64,000 bases of DNA, from the NCBI GenBank assembly GCA_903910385.1, contig CAIVZM010000063.1, positions 1 through 64,000 on the forward strand. Direction: 5' to 3'. Position numbers and translations under genes: made by a program. This stretch comes from an uncultured Armatimonadota bacterium. Its GTDB lineage: Bacteria > Armatimonadota > Armatimonadia > Armatimonadales > Armatimonadaceae. The notes beneath the pieces were generated by a model that worked only from the letters and a program-made list of their open reading frames with translations, was not told the DNA's origin and searched no databases. Below are positions 8,127-18,795 of this stretch, piece after piece; position 1 is the first letter of the stretch; each line of letters begins with the position of its first letter.

Positions 8127-8762
8127 ATGCAGAAACGGGATGCGCAGACGGTACAACAGACATGGAAGGCGGCAGCGGAGCGGGCAAAACGCGATTACAA
8201 TTCTCTGACTTTCTACCGGGCGATCGATGCCGCTGTGCCGGTTGCCTGGGAAGACAGCGATTTTGTTATCGGGATGCCTCCGGTAGAAGGACAGATTTCC
8301 GCTGCGATTAACACGCGGGATTACCAACTGGCGATCGAACGCGCCCTGCGCGAAAAATCCGGGGATGACAGCCTTCGCCTTCGGGTGGTGGAAGGCACCA
8401 CCTACGCGGATTGGGAATACGCTAAACAGCGGAACGCCGCCAGTATCGCCAATGTTCAGCAATCTGTCCAGCGGCAGGCGTCGACAACGGCGGCATTCGT
8501 TTCATGGGAAGAGGTGTATGAGCGTGTTTCCCGACTGTGGGCGGCTACCGAGAACCGGAGTCTGGCGATTGGACGAGCGCGTTACATGACCTCCGCCCTC
8601 AAGGTGGTCGAGGAAGCGGTAGAGCGTCTGTACCCTGCGGATGGCGAAAAGCCGGATGAACTCAATGAGCGTGGTCTCTCCCGCGTTCTGGAGCGGGTTG
8701 GTTCCTACACTAATACAGACCCGGCTATCCTTGCGTATCTTTTATTACAGCGTCGCGAATAA
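8127..8762 (+). CDS. Hypothetical protein with DnaA-N-like segment
   Basis: 211-residue soluble protein. Residues about 10-100 (TFYRAIDAAVPVAWEDSDFVIGMP, INTRDYQLAIERALREKSG, LRLRVVEG) have the rhythm of DnaA domain I-like modules that bind helicase or partner proteins. This is a pattern impression, not a match. The C-terminal half is helical and basic (WEEVYERVSRLWAATENRSLAIGRARYM). A GAGGGTGG ribosome-binding site precedes the ATG. A -10-like TATACT lies at 8040-8045. No operon partner is apparent, since the next gene downstream is the polysaccharide permease 207 bases away. Confidence 0.8.
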   Translation: MQKRDAQTVQQTWKAAAERAKRDYNSLTFYRAIDAAVPVAWEDSDFVIGMPPVEGQISAAINTRDYQLAIERALREKSGDDSLRLRVVEGTTYADWEYAKQRNAASIANVQQSVQRQASTTAAFVSWEEVYERVSRLWAATENRSLAIGRARYMTSALKVVEEAVERLYPADGEKPDELNERGLSRVLERVGSYTNTDPAILAYLLLQRRE

Positions 8763-8969
8763 ACGTCGAACAGATAGAGCCAATCCGGTCTGGGCTATCC
8801 GCTTTGTCCTTCGCCATGGAAAAGCGTCGATCGTCAGAGGAACCGGTTTCAAAACGGGAATGGGTAAATCGTACGCGTAATTCTCCTTCGTTTGAAGCCT
8901 CTTACGGGTGTCAGGCGGACTAACAAAAACAGGGTTTTTAGCTCGCCTTCCCGAAACTTAATTATAGAA

Positions 8970-10762
<1,793 letters not shown>

Positions 10763-10787
10763 TGGCGTGATCTGGGAAGAAAATGGC

Positions 10788-11750
10788 ATGACGCTCGAAC
10801 GAATACTGATTACTGGCGCCACCGGCTTCGCAGGAAAATGGCTTGCGCGAGAGCTTGCGCTGGCTGTACCGGAAGCGAAGTTGTTTGGCTCTTCGCATCA
10901 TTCTACGGACTCCGCCGATCTGCCCTCCGGATTTACTCTGCTCAAAGCCGATCTGGCAAACGCAGGAGAAATGGCGGAGGTGGTTGGAACCGCGAAGCCG
11001 GACGCTGTTTTTCATCTTGCGGGCATGGCGTCGTCGTACGGGAGTGATCGGGAAAAGATTTTTCTGGCGAATGTGACCGGGACGGAAACATTATTACGTC
11101 TGTTATCCGGTTCCAGCCATCTGTGCAGGGTTCTTCTGGCGTCTTCCGGGTATGTTTATGGTCCGACGGGGGAAGGTAATCCCGCCAGAGAATCTGCCGC
11201 CCTTCATCCGCTGGGCGATTATGCGGAGTCAAAGGTGGAAATGGAGCGTATCTCTCGCCCCTTTGCGGATTCCGGCGCGCTCTCGCTTACTGTTGTTCGC
11301 GCTTTCAACCATACTGGCCCTGAACAAAAGCCTCATCTCGCGATTCCGACATTCGCCCGTCAGATTGCGCGTATCGAGCGAGGTCTGGAATCGCCTATCG
11401 TCCGCCATGGCAATCTCATGTCCCGGCGCGATTTTCTCCATGTCCGTGATGTCACACGCGCTTACCGCCAGTTAATTTTGGAGGCGGAACCGGTGGGGTA
11501 TCGAATCGTCAATGTCAGTTCCGGTGTTCCGGTAATCATGAACGATGCGCTCCATCTGCTGCTCGATATGGCTCTGGTTCCGATTGAAACGTTTGAGGAT
11601 GCGGATCGTTTACGACCCTTCGATTTGCCGGAATCCGTGGGTGATTCGACCTTCCTCCGGGAACTGGTAGACTGGAAACCGGAAGTGAGTTTTGAAAAAA
11701 CGCTGGCGGAAACTTTGGAATGGTGGCGTCAGCAACCCGATTTAACCTGA
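10788..11750 (+). CDS. rmd: GDP-4-keto-6-deoxymannose reductase-like epimerase
   Basis: About 320-residue NAD(P)-dependent extended SDR. Motifs are ITGATGFAGKWLA (nucleotide binding), LAGMAS, ASSGYVYG and YAESKVEME (catalytic Tyr-x3-Lys), then FNHTGPEQ, a landmark of RMD/GDP-6-deoxy-talose dehydrogenases. Directly after gmd, it most likely reduces the 4-keto group to give GDP-D-rhamnose. GDP-6-deoxy-talose is an alternative I cannot exclude. The start at 10788 lies 25 bases after the gmd stop with a GGGAAG ribosome-binding site. Confidence 0.85.
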   Translation: MTLERILITGATGFAGKWLARELALAVPEAKLFGSSHHSTDSADLPSGFTLLKADLANAGEMAEVVGTAKPDAVFHLAGMASSYGSDREKIFLANVTGTETLLRLLSGSSHLCRVLLASSGYVYGPTGEGNPARESAALHPLGDYAESKVEMERISRPFADSGALSLTVVRAFNHTGPEQKPHLAIPTFARQIARIERGLESPIVRHGNLMSRRDFLHVRDVTRAYRQLILEAEPVGYRIVNVSSGVPVIMNDALHLLLDMALVPIETFEDADRLRPFDLPESVGDSTFLRELVDWKPEVSFEKTLAETLEWWRQQPDLT

Positions 11751-11830
11751 AATAACGCCGGATAAAATGAAAAGCTGTCGCTTTTTGTCCATATTTTTCG
11801 TTCGCTACGGAATGATTCCCGCCTAAAATC

Positions 11831-13009
11831 GTGACTATTGTCGCACTATCACTATGGTTCCCTTTCCCCCCTGATAATGGTTCGCGAGCGCGGGCCTTCT
11901 ATCTGTCGCGTGAACTGGCGCGGCGCGGACATCAGATTCGTCTGATCACGGGAATACAACCAGATACCAATTTCAACGAGGGAACGCCGGCGGAATTGGC
12001 GGAGATTTGCCGGAGTGTGACCGCGATTCCCCATCAGTGGGTGGACACAAAAAATGTGGGATTATTTTCCGCCTTCTCTTCGGTTCCCCGCGCCGTCAAA
12101 CAATCGGTAAATCCCGCCCTGACCGCCGCATTGACTCTATCTTTACGATTGCCGATGGACGTTCTTCTGGTATTTGAGCGCGGAGCGGATTCTTACCTGC
12201 CGGAAACGGATGATTTTCCTCCCGCTTTACTGGATCAAGTGGAGTTTTCCGGAGATTTTGATAAGACGCATCGCTTGACGGGTATGAAGAGCGTTCGTTA
12301 CTGGCGGCAACAATTGCAACGGTATCAGGCTGTGACTGCTGTTTCAGAAGCGGAAACCGCCGCCGCACGGCAGGCTCTGGGTATGCCGGAGTCGGGAGCC
12401 CCGACGGTACACACGGCGCCAAATGGCGCCGATGTTGCAGCGTTTGAGAAACGGCCTGCAACGGGAACGATTCCCGGTTGGCTGGTATTTACCGGGTCTC
12501 AGACCTATGCGCCCAATCGTGAAGCGGTTTTGCATTTCGCCCGTGAAATTTATCCACGCCTGATCACCCGGTATTCTCTGTCGGCGAACCCGCATCTTCT
12601 GGTCACGGGACGATTGAATGGCGATGAATCGACTTTCTCGTGTGTCAGTTATTCCGGGTTTTTACCGGATATGCGCCCGGTTTGGTCCTCTGCGGAAATA
12701 GCTATCGTTCCTTTATTGCGAGGTGGGGGAACGCGCATCAAAATTCTGGAAGCGTGGGCGTCCGGCGTTCCGGTGGTTTCTACCAGCGTCGGCGCGGCAG
12801 GACTGGACGCTATTCACGGAGAGCATTTGTTGATCGCTGATACGCCGGATGATTTTGCGCGCGCAATCGCCCTCTTACTCAATGAACCTGCCCGTGCGGC
12901 TGCGCTTGCGGAGAACGCCCGTCGTTTTGTGGAAATGCGGTACGATTGGAGCGTTATCGGCGGGAAAATGGATGATTTACTTCAGGGTATCGCTGCGGGA
13001 GGATCATAA
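11831..13009 (+). CDS. Group 1 (GT4) glycosyltransferase
   Basis: 392-residue GT-B fold transferase starting at GTG. The N-terminal acceptor domain begins with MTIVALSLWFPFPPDNGSRARAFYLS, and the C-terminal nucleotide-sugar domain has EIAIVPLLRGGGTRIKILEAWASGVPVVST with the E-x7-E-like catalytic region. The N-terminus resembles the PEP-CTERM/EpsH1-associated transferases. It probably adds a sugar to the polymer exported by the permease at 8970. Donor and linkage are unknown. Confidence 0.88.
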   Translation: MTIVALSLWFPFPPDNGSRARAFYLSRELARRGHQIRLITGIQPDTNFNEGTPAELAEICRSVTAIPHQWVDTKNVGLFSAFSSVPRAVKQSVNPALTAALTLSLRLPMDVLLVFERGADSYLPETDDFPPALLDQVEFSGDFDKTHRLTGMKSVRYWRQQLQRYQAVTAVSEAETAAARQALGMPESGAPTVHTAPNGADVAAFEKRPATGTIPGWLVFTGSQTYAPNREAVLHFAREIYPRLITRYSLSANPHLLVTGRLNGDESTFSCVSYSGFLPDMRPVWSSAEIAIVPLLRGGGTRIKILEAWASGVPVVSTSVGAAGLDAIHGEHLLIADTPDDFARAIALLLNEPARAAALAENARRFVEMRYDWSVIGGKMDDLLQGIAAGGS

Positions 13010-13033
13010 ACTTTCTATAGGTGTCGGTTGATA

Positions 13034-13921
13034 ATGCGTGATATCGCCCACAATCAGGACGCTCCTGCGCCGCCGTCTATCGTGACGGTCGTTCTCGTTT
13101 CGTATTGTGAGTCACCGGTAGAGAGTAAGTATCTGTTATCTTGCCTCACCGCTTTGCCGGCAGCGTTTCAGGATGTCACCATGGAGATTATCATTGTCGA
13201 TAACAATTCTCCCGATACCTCATTCTTCGAGCGAGTCAGCGGTACTGGGAACATTCGCCTGATTCGGAATTCCCATAACCGTGGGTTTGCAGCAGGAACC
13301 AATCAGGGGATATCAAAAGTGACCGGGAAATATATTCTCCTGCTGAATCCGGACACATTGCCGCCGCCCGGTTCGCTCAAGTCGCTGGTTATCGCGCTGG
13401 AGGCGTACCCGAAGGCGTTTGCAATGAGCCCACTATTACAGAATTCAGATGGGACGCCACAGTTTTGCTGGGCGCGTTTTCCCACGGCGGACAGTGAATT
13501 ACGCGGTAGGGAAGACCGTTCGCAATCGCCCTACCCGCTTGCCGATTTTCAGGACAGCGCCAGATGCGCTGTGATGAGCCCGTTTATAGCGGACTGGGTC
13601 GGCGGCGCTTGCCTGCTGATGCGAAAATCCGCGATAGAGATGATTGGCGCACTGGACGAAGACTTTTTCTTTTACGGTGAGGAAACGGACTGGTGTCATC
13701 GGGTGAAACAGGTGGGAGCCGCTATCATGGTCGATCCTCGTATTATGGTCATGCATTACGGGGGGCAGGAGCGATTGACTGGCGTTCGGCGGCGATACTT
13801 GTTTGAATCACGCATTCGTCTTTACCGGAAAATGTACGGGCTTTTTGCCGGATCGTTTGCGATTCTCACCGCTTTCCTGCGTTATTCGTTGCGCCATTTG
13901 CGCTACCGAGGCGAAAGATGA
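13034..13921 (+). CDS. GT2 family glycosyltransferase (rhamnosyltransferase-like)
   Basis: 295-residue cytoplasmic transferase with a GT-A fold: VTVVLVSYCES at the start, EIIIVDNNSPDTS, NRGFAAGTNQGI, and the donor/metal loop LLLNPDT. The late DEDFFFYGEETDWCHRV motif is typical of WbbL-type rhamnosyltransferases. That fits the adjacent gmd-rmd pair, but the donor is inferred. The ATG at 13034 is favoured over a TTG at 13028 by codon type. Its stop overlaps the next methyltransferase start by four bases. Confidence 0.87.
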   Translation: MRDIAHNQDAPAPPSIVTVVLVSYCESPVESKYLLSCLTALPAAFQDVTMEIIIVDNNSPDTSFFERVSGTGNIRLIRNSHNRGFAAGTNQGISKVTGKYILLLNPDTLPPPGSLKSLVIALEAYPKAFAMSPLLQNSDGTPQFCWARFPTADSELRGREDRSQSPYPLADFQDSARCAVMSPFIADWVGGACLLMRKSAIEMIGALDEDFFFYGEETDWCHRVKQVGAAIMVDPRIMVMHYGGQERLTGVRRRYLFESRIRLYRKMYGLFAGSFAILTAFLRYSLRHLRYRGER

Positions 13922-14511
13922 GCGAAGTAATAATCACTGGTATTCCGCATACTGGACTGACGTTTCCCTATGGCGCTTATGAGGAGAACACTCGTATTCT
14001 GGAGGTGGGTTGCGGGGCGGAGCGCCTGTACTCGATTTCGGTGACGCTGGATAAAAACGCCGGACATCACCCGGATATCGTTCATGATCTGGAAGAGACG
14101 CCCTACCCCTTTCCGGATGAATCGTTCGATCTCATCGTATGTCGGCATGTCCTGGAGCATGTCCATCATTTTGTCCCGGCAGTGACCGAATTGCATCGTA
14201 TCCTCAAGACTGGGGGCGTTATCTCAATAGAGGCTCCCTATTTCAGCAGCGTCCATGCGTATACAGACCCGACTCATGTCCGGTTTTTTACGTCCCGCTC
14301 CTTCGATTACTTTCTGGAAGGGTCGCCGCAGACCGCTTTCGGTTACTCTCCAGCGCGGTTCCTGCGCATCGAATTTGAAATCGTCGTACCAGGCGATAAT
14401 CTTCTTTCGCAACTGGTTCGGCGTCTGATCCACCGCAATATGAAGCGCTACGAAGAGCGATGGGCGTATATTTTCCCGCGCCATACCATTCGTTATCATC
14501 TTTTCAAATAA
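13918..14511 (+). CDS. SAM-dependent methyltransferase of glycan cluster
   Basis: 197-residue class I methyltransferase. Motif I is ILEVGCGAERL (residues about 23-33), followed by DIVHDLEETPYPFPDESFDLIVCRHVLEHV and LHRILKTGGVISIEAPYF. It overlaps the glycosyltransferase gene by ATGA and is the last gene of the cluster, so it probably O-methylates a sugar or caps the chain end; a small-molecule role is possible. It is short for the group and there is no membrane segment. Confidence 0.85.
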   Translation: MSEVIITGIPHTGLTFPYGAYEENTRILEVGCGAERLYSISVTLDKNAGHHPDIVHDLEETPYPFPDESFDLIVCRHVLEHVHHFVPAVTELHRILKTGGVISIEAPYFSSVHAYTDPTHVRFFTSRSFDYFLEGSPQTAFGYSPARFLRIEFEIVVPGDNLLSQLVRRLIHRNMKRYEERWAYIFPRHTIRYHLFK

Positions 14512-14661
14512 TCATTGTGAGGACATGCCACGTTCTCATCCTTCCCGGGCGAACTGGTCGGAAGACGCCTGTACTGTAACCAATAGCCTGCGATACGGGT
14601 CAGATAAATGTCGGGCAATCGCGCCAGACAACAATTTGGAACAAAAGAGACTCTAAAAATA

Positions 14662-15057
14662 ATGCATGTACCGAAGAAGCGAAGTCCCGCCTGGGTATTG
14701 ATACTTTCGATCATCACCTGTGGGATTTACTATCTCTACTGGGTATACGCCACGTCGAAGGATGTAGATGAGTTCCTGGGCGAAAGCGATATCCCGCCGA
14801 TAGTGCATGTCCTGCTCTTTCTGGTGACCGGGTCGTTGTACGGCTACTTCTGGGATTTCATTATCGGTCAGAAGATTGTCAAGATGCAGTGCAAGGTCGG
14901 ACTACCGGAGAAGGACAATACGCTGATCTGTATTGGTCTGGATATTCTGGGCGCAGGGCCAATCGCAGGTCTGGGAATCATCGTTCCGCTGATTCAACAG
15001 GGAGCGCTGAACGAAGTCTATGACGCCGCTCGGGGAAATTCTAACCGGATTTTCTAA
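14662..15057 (+). CDS. DUF4234-type membrane protein
   Basis: About 131 residues starting MHVPKKRSPAWVLILSIITC, with three to four membrane segments. The opening Arg-Ser-Pro-Ala followed by a tryptophan/tyrosine-rich helix (GIYYLYWVYATSKDVDEFLG) is the hallmark of DUF4234. The function of the family is unknown. The ATG at 14662 is chosen because that family starts there; an earlier ATG at 14608 adds 18 polar residues. It is transcribed on its own. Confidence 0.75.
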   Translation: MHVPKKRSPAWVLILSIITCGIYYLYWVYATSKDVDEFLGESDIPPIVHVLLFLVTGSLYGYFWDFIIGQKIVKMQCKVGLPEKDNTLICIGLDILGAGPIAGLGIIVPLIQQGALNEVYDAARGNSNRIF

Positions 15058-15097
15058 TCTGAAGGGATGCCCGATAAAGGGTATGGGAAAAAGCGGG

Positions 15098-15844
15098 TTA
15101 CAGGTAGTATTCCGTTTCGTCCGGTATGCCATAGATAGCATGAGGGGCGCCGGTAATATTCGCCCATCGTTGATTTCCAAAATCATAGTGCCACCACTCG
15201 CCGGGATAGTTCGCAAAACCGGCGTCGGTCATCACGCGGTACAGCAGGCGACGGTTTTCGGTGAAGGGCGTCGTATGCCGTTCTTCGAACCATCGGGTGG
15301 CGGAAGCGGGAGTCGCTTCATCGGGAGCGGTTCCCATCGGGAGCGATTCGCCGTCGGCGGATATCAGGTAGACATCGGTGGCCCCACCGGTACGATGCGG
15401 CGGCGGGCAGGCAGGGTCGGCGTTCGGTGAAGCGACATACTGATGCAACGTCGCAATCAGTTTTTCGTCGTCGTAGTCGGGATGTTGCAGGCGCAACGAT
15501 TCCCGGTATGAGTCATAAAGAAATTGCTGTACCGCCAGTGGACGGTAGACATCGAAGGCGACCAGTGCGATTCCCGGCGGCAACATTTCAGCGGCGGACT
15601 GCAATCTCCGGGCGATTCCCTGCCGGGCGGAGATGGCGGCGACGGAACCGGGTATTTTCTGCTCGTAATAAAGAGGGCGAAGATAAAGCCGACCGGGAAT
15701 GGTCGCCAATGTCACCAATGGCTCATTGCATTCCTCAATGGGCAACCGACCCCAGTTTGGCTCTTCCGCAACCGGGGGAATGGGAAAGTCGGTCAAGGGC
15801 GCAAAATCGACGCCTGTTTTTGCAGATATGACTACCTTTATCAC
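15098..15844 (-). CDS. VanX/DdpX-type D-Ala-D-Ala dipeptidase
   Basis: 248-residue zinc dipeptidase of peptidase family M15D, which hydrolyses D-alanyl-D-alanine. Zinc and catalytic residues match VanX: H150 and D157 in PPPHRTGGATD, E216 and H219 in GEWWHYDFG, and an arginine in VYRP (R101). There is no signal peptide, so it is cytoplasmic. In non-resistant bacteria such enzymes recycle D-Ala-D-Ala or allow its use as nutrient. No vanH or vanA partner is nearby, so glycopeptide resistance is not indicated. Confidence 0.9.
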   Translation of the reverse strand: MIKVVISAKTGVDFAPLTDFPIPPVAEEPNWGRLPIEECNEPLVTLATIPGRLYLRPLYYEQKIPGSVAAISARQGIARRLQSAAEMLPPGIALVAFDVYRPLAVQQFLYDSYRESLRLQHPDYDDEKLIATLHQYVASPNADPACPPPHRTGGATDVYLISADGESLPMGTAPDEATPASATRWFEERHTTPFTENRRLLYRVMTDAGFANYPGEWWHYDFGNQRWANITGAPHAIYGIPDETEYYL

Positions 15845-16402
15845 ACTGCTCCGTAAATTGCAAAAAAATTGACCGACAAATAAGTTTTATCTGTGCGGTG
15901 CAAAATCGTGCGGAAATTCTGTGTAGTGAAAGCCTTTGCGATGTCACGGATCGCATATTGTCTGATCGTTCATGGCGATGTTTATAACGATACGTGTGAT
16001 GACTCGGATACGAATCATCCCGATGCTGAGCGAAAGTTTCCTGTGCGGTTTTTCCTTATATGCTATTTTCCTCATGGAACGGAGATCGCTATTTTCCCTC
16101 AGTCGACCATGCATAAAGTGAAAATACCCTCTGGCGCCGGGGCAATATCGGAACGTCTATTCTCGATTGGTTGTAGTGTCTGTGAATTATCAAGCAATAG
16201 ACCCTCCGTTGGTAACTTCAAAAGTAGCTATTGTGCAATTTTAGAATTACGTAATTGCATTATGATGAAGCGACTTCGATGCCATGTTCAAAACGGAAAC
16301 GGAAAAAGGTATGGTCTGCTGTATTTATAGTTTGAGACAAGTGGTTTGAGACGATTGGGTTCGCTTTGGAAATCGAACCCGCTTTGAAGGAGAAGGAACA
16401 CT
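15845..16402. other. 558-base AT-rich intergenic region
   Basis: No credible gene. A reading frame at 15893-16330 encodes an unusually cysteine-rich chain without familiar motifs or a ribosome-binding site. The region separates the dipeptidase (-) from the oldest-yellow-type reductase (+) and is more AT-rich than the flanks. An operator-like palindrome lies at 16234-16259. Confidence 0.6.
16234..16259. promoter_or_regulatory. Palindromic operator candidate before redox cluster
   Basis: A perfect 12-base palindrome AATTACGTAATT (16245-16256) sits inside an outer inverted pair TGCAATT (16234-16240) and AATTGCA (16253-16259). It lies 143 bases upstream of the alkene reductase start. The size and symmetry suit a dimeric repressor. 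No regulator gene is adjacent. Confidence 0.4.
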
Positions 16403-17485
16403 ATGACATCCGATCTGTTTGACTTTTTGACGGTAGGATCGTACAACCTGCGGAATCGTATCATCATGGCGCCGATGACCCGAAGCCGCGCCGACGATAA
16501 CGGGATTCAACCCGAAATCGCAGTAACTTACTATACGCAACGCTCCAGCGCGGGTCTGATAATTTCCGAAGCGACCAATGTTTCCGCAATGGCGAAGGGA
16601 TATCCCCGAACGCCCGGTCTGTATACGCCGGATCAGATCGCTGCCTGGCAACCGGTTACCGATAGTGTCCATGCGCAGGGTGGATTGATCTTTGCACAGT
16701 TGTTTCACACCGGTCGGGTCGCTCTGCCGGACTTTCTGCCGGATCATGTGCAACCGGTCGCGCCCTCCGCAATCGCGATCGATGGCGAGAACTATACGGA
16801 TGAAGGCATGAAGCGCTTCGTCGTTCCGCGAGCGCTTGAAGTGGCGGAAATCGCCAGCGTGGTTCAGGAATTCGCCGAGGCGACCCGTAATGCCTTGAGT
16901 GCAGGCTTCGATGGCGTCGAACTGCATGGCGCATCCGGCTATCTGGTGCATCAGTTTCTCTCTCCCGTTTCCAATCAGCGTACCGACGATTACGGTGGGT
17001 CGGTAGAGAATCGCGTCCGATTCCTTCTCGAAGTGATTGATGCCATGGTAAGCGTCGCCGGTTCTGAGCGAGTCGGTATCAAGCTGTCACCGCAAATGCC
17101 CTTCAATGGAAACGAAGAACCGGACGCCGAAGAGGTGTATGTCTACATTCTCCACGCTCTGGCGAATCGCCACCTCGCCTATATTCATGTCGCAGACCAT
17201 ATCAATGCTGGCTGGCATGCAAAGTTGCGTCCGCTGTCGGTGAGTCCCTTCTTCGCAGGAGCGAATTTCAACAAGGATACGGGAAGGGAACTGCTTAAAA
17301 ACAACGGAGCCGATGCTATTGTCTATGGTTCCCTGTTCGTTGCGAACCCTGATCTCGTTACCCGATTCGAGCAGGATGCGGAACTGAATGTGCCGGATGC
17401 TTCCACTTTTTATGTTCCTGGTCCGAAAGGTTATACCGATTACCCGACGCTGGCCGATTTGCAGGAAGCGCAGTATTCGCGATGA
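16403..17485 (+). CDS. Alkene reductase, old yellow enzyme family
   Basis: 360-residue FMN-dependent (beta/alpha)8 barrel that reduces activated C=C bonds or nitro compounds, close to NemA-type proteins. Landmarks: NRIIMAPMTRSRA at the start, FAQLFHTGR, GFDGVELHGASGYLVHQFLSP, NQRTDDYGGSVENR and a late AIVYGSLFVANPDLV. Position 4 of the HxxN/H pair (HGAS) carries Ser where NemA/PETN reductase have His and others Asn; the Tyr donor is kept. A good AAGGAGAAGG ribosome-binding site lies upstream. Its TGA overlaps the MFS start. Confidence 0.92.
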   Translation: MTSDLFDFLTVGSYNLRNRIIMAPMTRSRADDNGIQPEIAVTYYTQRSSAGLIISEATNVSAMAKGYPRTPGLYTPDQIAAWQPVTDSVHAQGGLIFAQLFHTGRVALPDFLPDHVQPVAPSAIAIDGENYTDEGMKRFVVPRALEVAEIASVVQEFAEATRNALSAGFDGVELHGASGYLVHQFLSPVSNQRTDDYGGSVENRVRFLLEVIDAMVSVAGSERVGIKLSPQMPFNGNEEPDAEEVYVYILHALANRHLAYIHVADHINAGWHAKLRPLSVSPFFAGANFNKDTGRELLKNNGADAIVYGSLFVANPDLVTRFEQDAELNVPDASTFYVPGPKGYTDYPTLADLQEAQYSR

Positions 17486-18795
17486 AGACAGTGCCCCCGC
17501 CAACCGCTATCCATGACGTTATCGCTCCGGAAGTGAGTCTTCGGGAGGAACGGCGCTTCGGACGTACGATTCTGTTGGCGCTCACTCTTGCTCTGGCGCC
17601 GGCGGTAGCGGTCGGTTTCGGTCGGTTTGCCTATGCGCTCATTCTGCCTTCGATGCGAACAGACCTCGGTTGGAACTTCCAGCAAAGCGGGGCGCTCAAT
17701 ACGGCGAATGCGCTGGGCTATCTGAGTGGGGCGTTACTGACAGCAGGAATCATCCGGCGTTATTCCTTACGTCGGGCGTTACTGGTCAGTCTCGCCCTTT
17801 CGGTCGGGGCGTTGTTTCTGGCGGGAATGACACGTTCGTATCCGCTTTTGCTGGCGTTGCGCGGTCTGGTAGGAATGTCATCGGCATTTACCTTTATTGC
17901 CGCGACTGGTCTGGCGGCGCGATTGGGGGATAATAATCGGGAGAATTCCTTCGCACTGGGACTGACGACCAGCGGACCGGGCTGGGGGACGATGATCAGC
18001 GGCGCCATTCTGCCCTTTGTACTCGACAGTCATGCTTCCCGATGGCCGGTAGCATGGGAAATTCTGGGGACGTTAGGTCTGGGGGCGTTGATTGCGGTCT
18101 GGGCAGGAACGCGAACATTGCCGGCTACAGGGCATCGACGAAGCGAAACGCAAAACCTGAATGCTGACTCTACGCCTGCCCCGAGCGTGAGTGACGCCCC
18201 GGAAAAACTTTCCCTGACTTCCCTTGCGCTGGTAATGATCGCCTATTTCCTGTTCGGTCTGGGCTATATCGCGTACATGACTTTTCTGGTCGCCTATGTT
18301 CGTTCACTGACACAGGGCAATGCCAGTAGTGCGGCGATAGTGACATCGGTGTACGTGACGCTGGGACTCGCCATGGTTGGGGGCGTTTTTGTCTGGCGGA
18401 AATATCTCACTGTCGACCGGGGAGGCGTTCCCATGGCGATGATGGGAATCATTTCTGCGGTGGCGGCGATGGTGGCGTATTTTTCGCTGTCTCTGCCCGC
18501 GTTGATGTTTTCTGCTGTCCTGTTTGGCATAGCCTCTATGCCCGTGTTTACCTATGTCACCCTGCAGATTCGCCGCCATTTGCCGCAGAGCGTCTGGACT
18601 AGCGCAATTGCATGGGCGACGGCGATTTTTGCGGTCGGTCAGAGTCTGGGGCCAATCGGCTCCGGATTTCTCTCGGATCGCTTCGGCTTGAGCGCTTCTT
18701 TATGGTGGACTACGATCATTATGAGTATCGGAGCGGTGGTCGTCCTCAAACAACCGAAATTCGAACCGAAAGAAACGCATGCCAGACTGGGATGA
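17482..18795 (+). CDS. YbfB/YjiJ-type MFS transporter
   Basis: 437-residue inner-membrane carrier with about 12 hydrophobic segments. The N-terminal GFGRFAYALILPSMRTDLGW and the following LNTANALGYLSGAL are typical of the YbfB/YjiJ group of the major facilitator superfamily. A polar central loop (residues about 215-245) separates the halves. Start and upstream stop overlap as ATGA, so it is translationally coupled to the alkene reductase. It likely exports a metabolite or xenobiotic related to that enzyme, which is inference. Substrate unknown. Confidence 0.85.
   Translation: MKTVPPPTAIHDVIAPEVSLREERRFGRTILLALTLALAPAVAVGFGRFAYALILPSMRTDLGWNFQQSGALNTANALGYLSGALLTAGIIRRYSLRRALLVSLALSVGALFLAGMTRSYPLLLALRGLVGMSSAFTFIAATGLAARLGDNNRENSFALGLTTSGPGWGTMISGAILPFVLDSHASRWPVAWEILGTLGLGALIAVWAGTRTLPATGHRRSETQNLNADSTPAPSVSDAPEKLSLTSLALVMIAYFLFGLGYIAYMTFLVAYVRSLTQGNASSAAIVTSVYVTLGLAMVGGVFVWRKYLTVDRGGVPMAMMGIISAVAAMVAYFSLSLPALMFSAVLFGIASMPVFTYVTLQIRRHLPQSVWTSAIAWATAIFAVGQSLGPIGSGFLSDRFGLSASLWWTTIIMSIGAVVVLKQPKFEPKETHARLG

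Noticed and set aside
15098-15844. Glycopeptide-resistance locus around the VanX-type gene
   Set aside because: No vanH, vanA/B ligase or VanRS pair nearby; a dipeptide-recycling role is simpler.
15893-16330. 145-codon reading frame on the plus strand
   Set aside because: Many cysteines and no recognisable motif; no ribosome-binding site; lies in an AT-rich spacer with an operator-like palindrome. Treated as non-coding.
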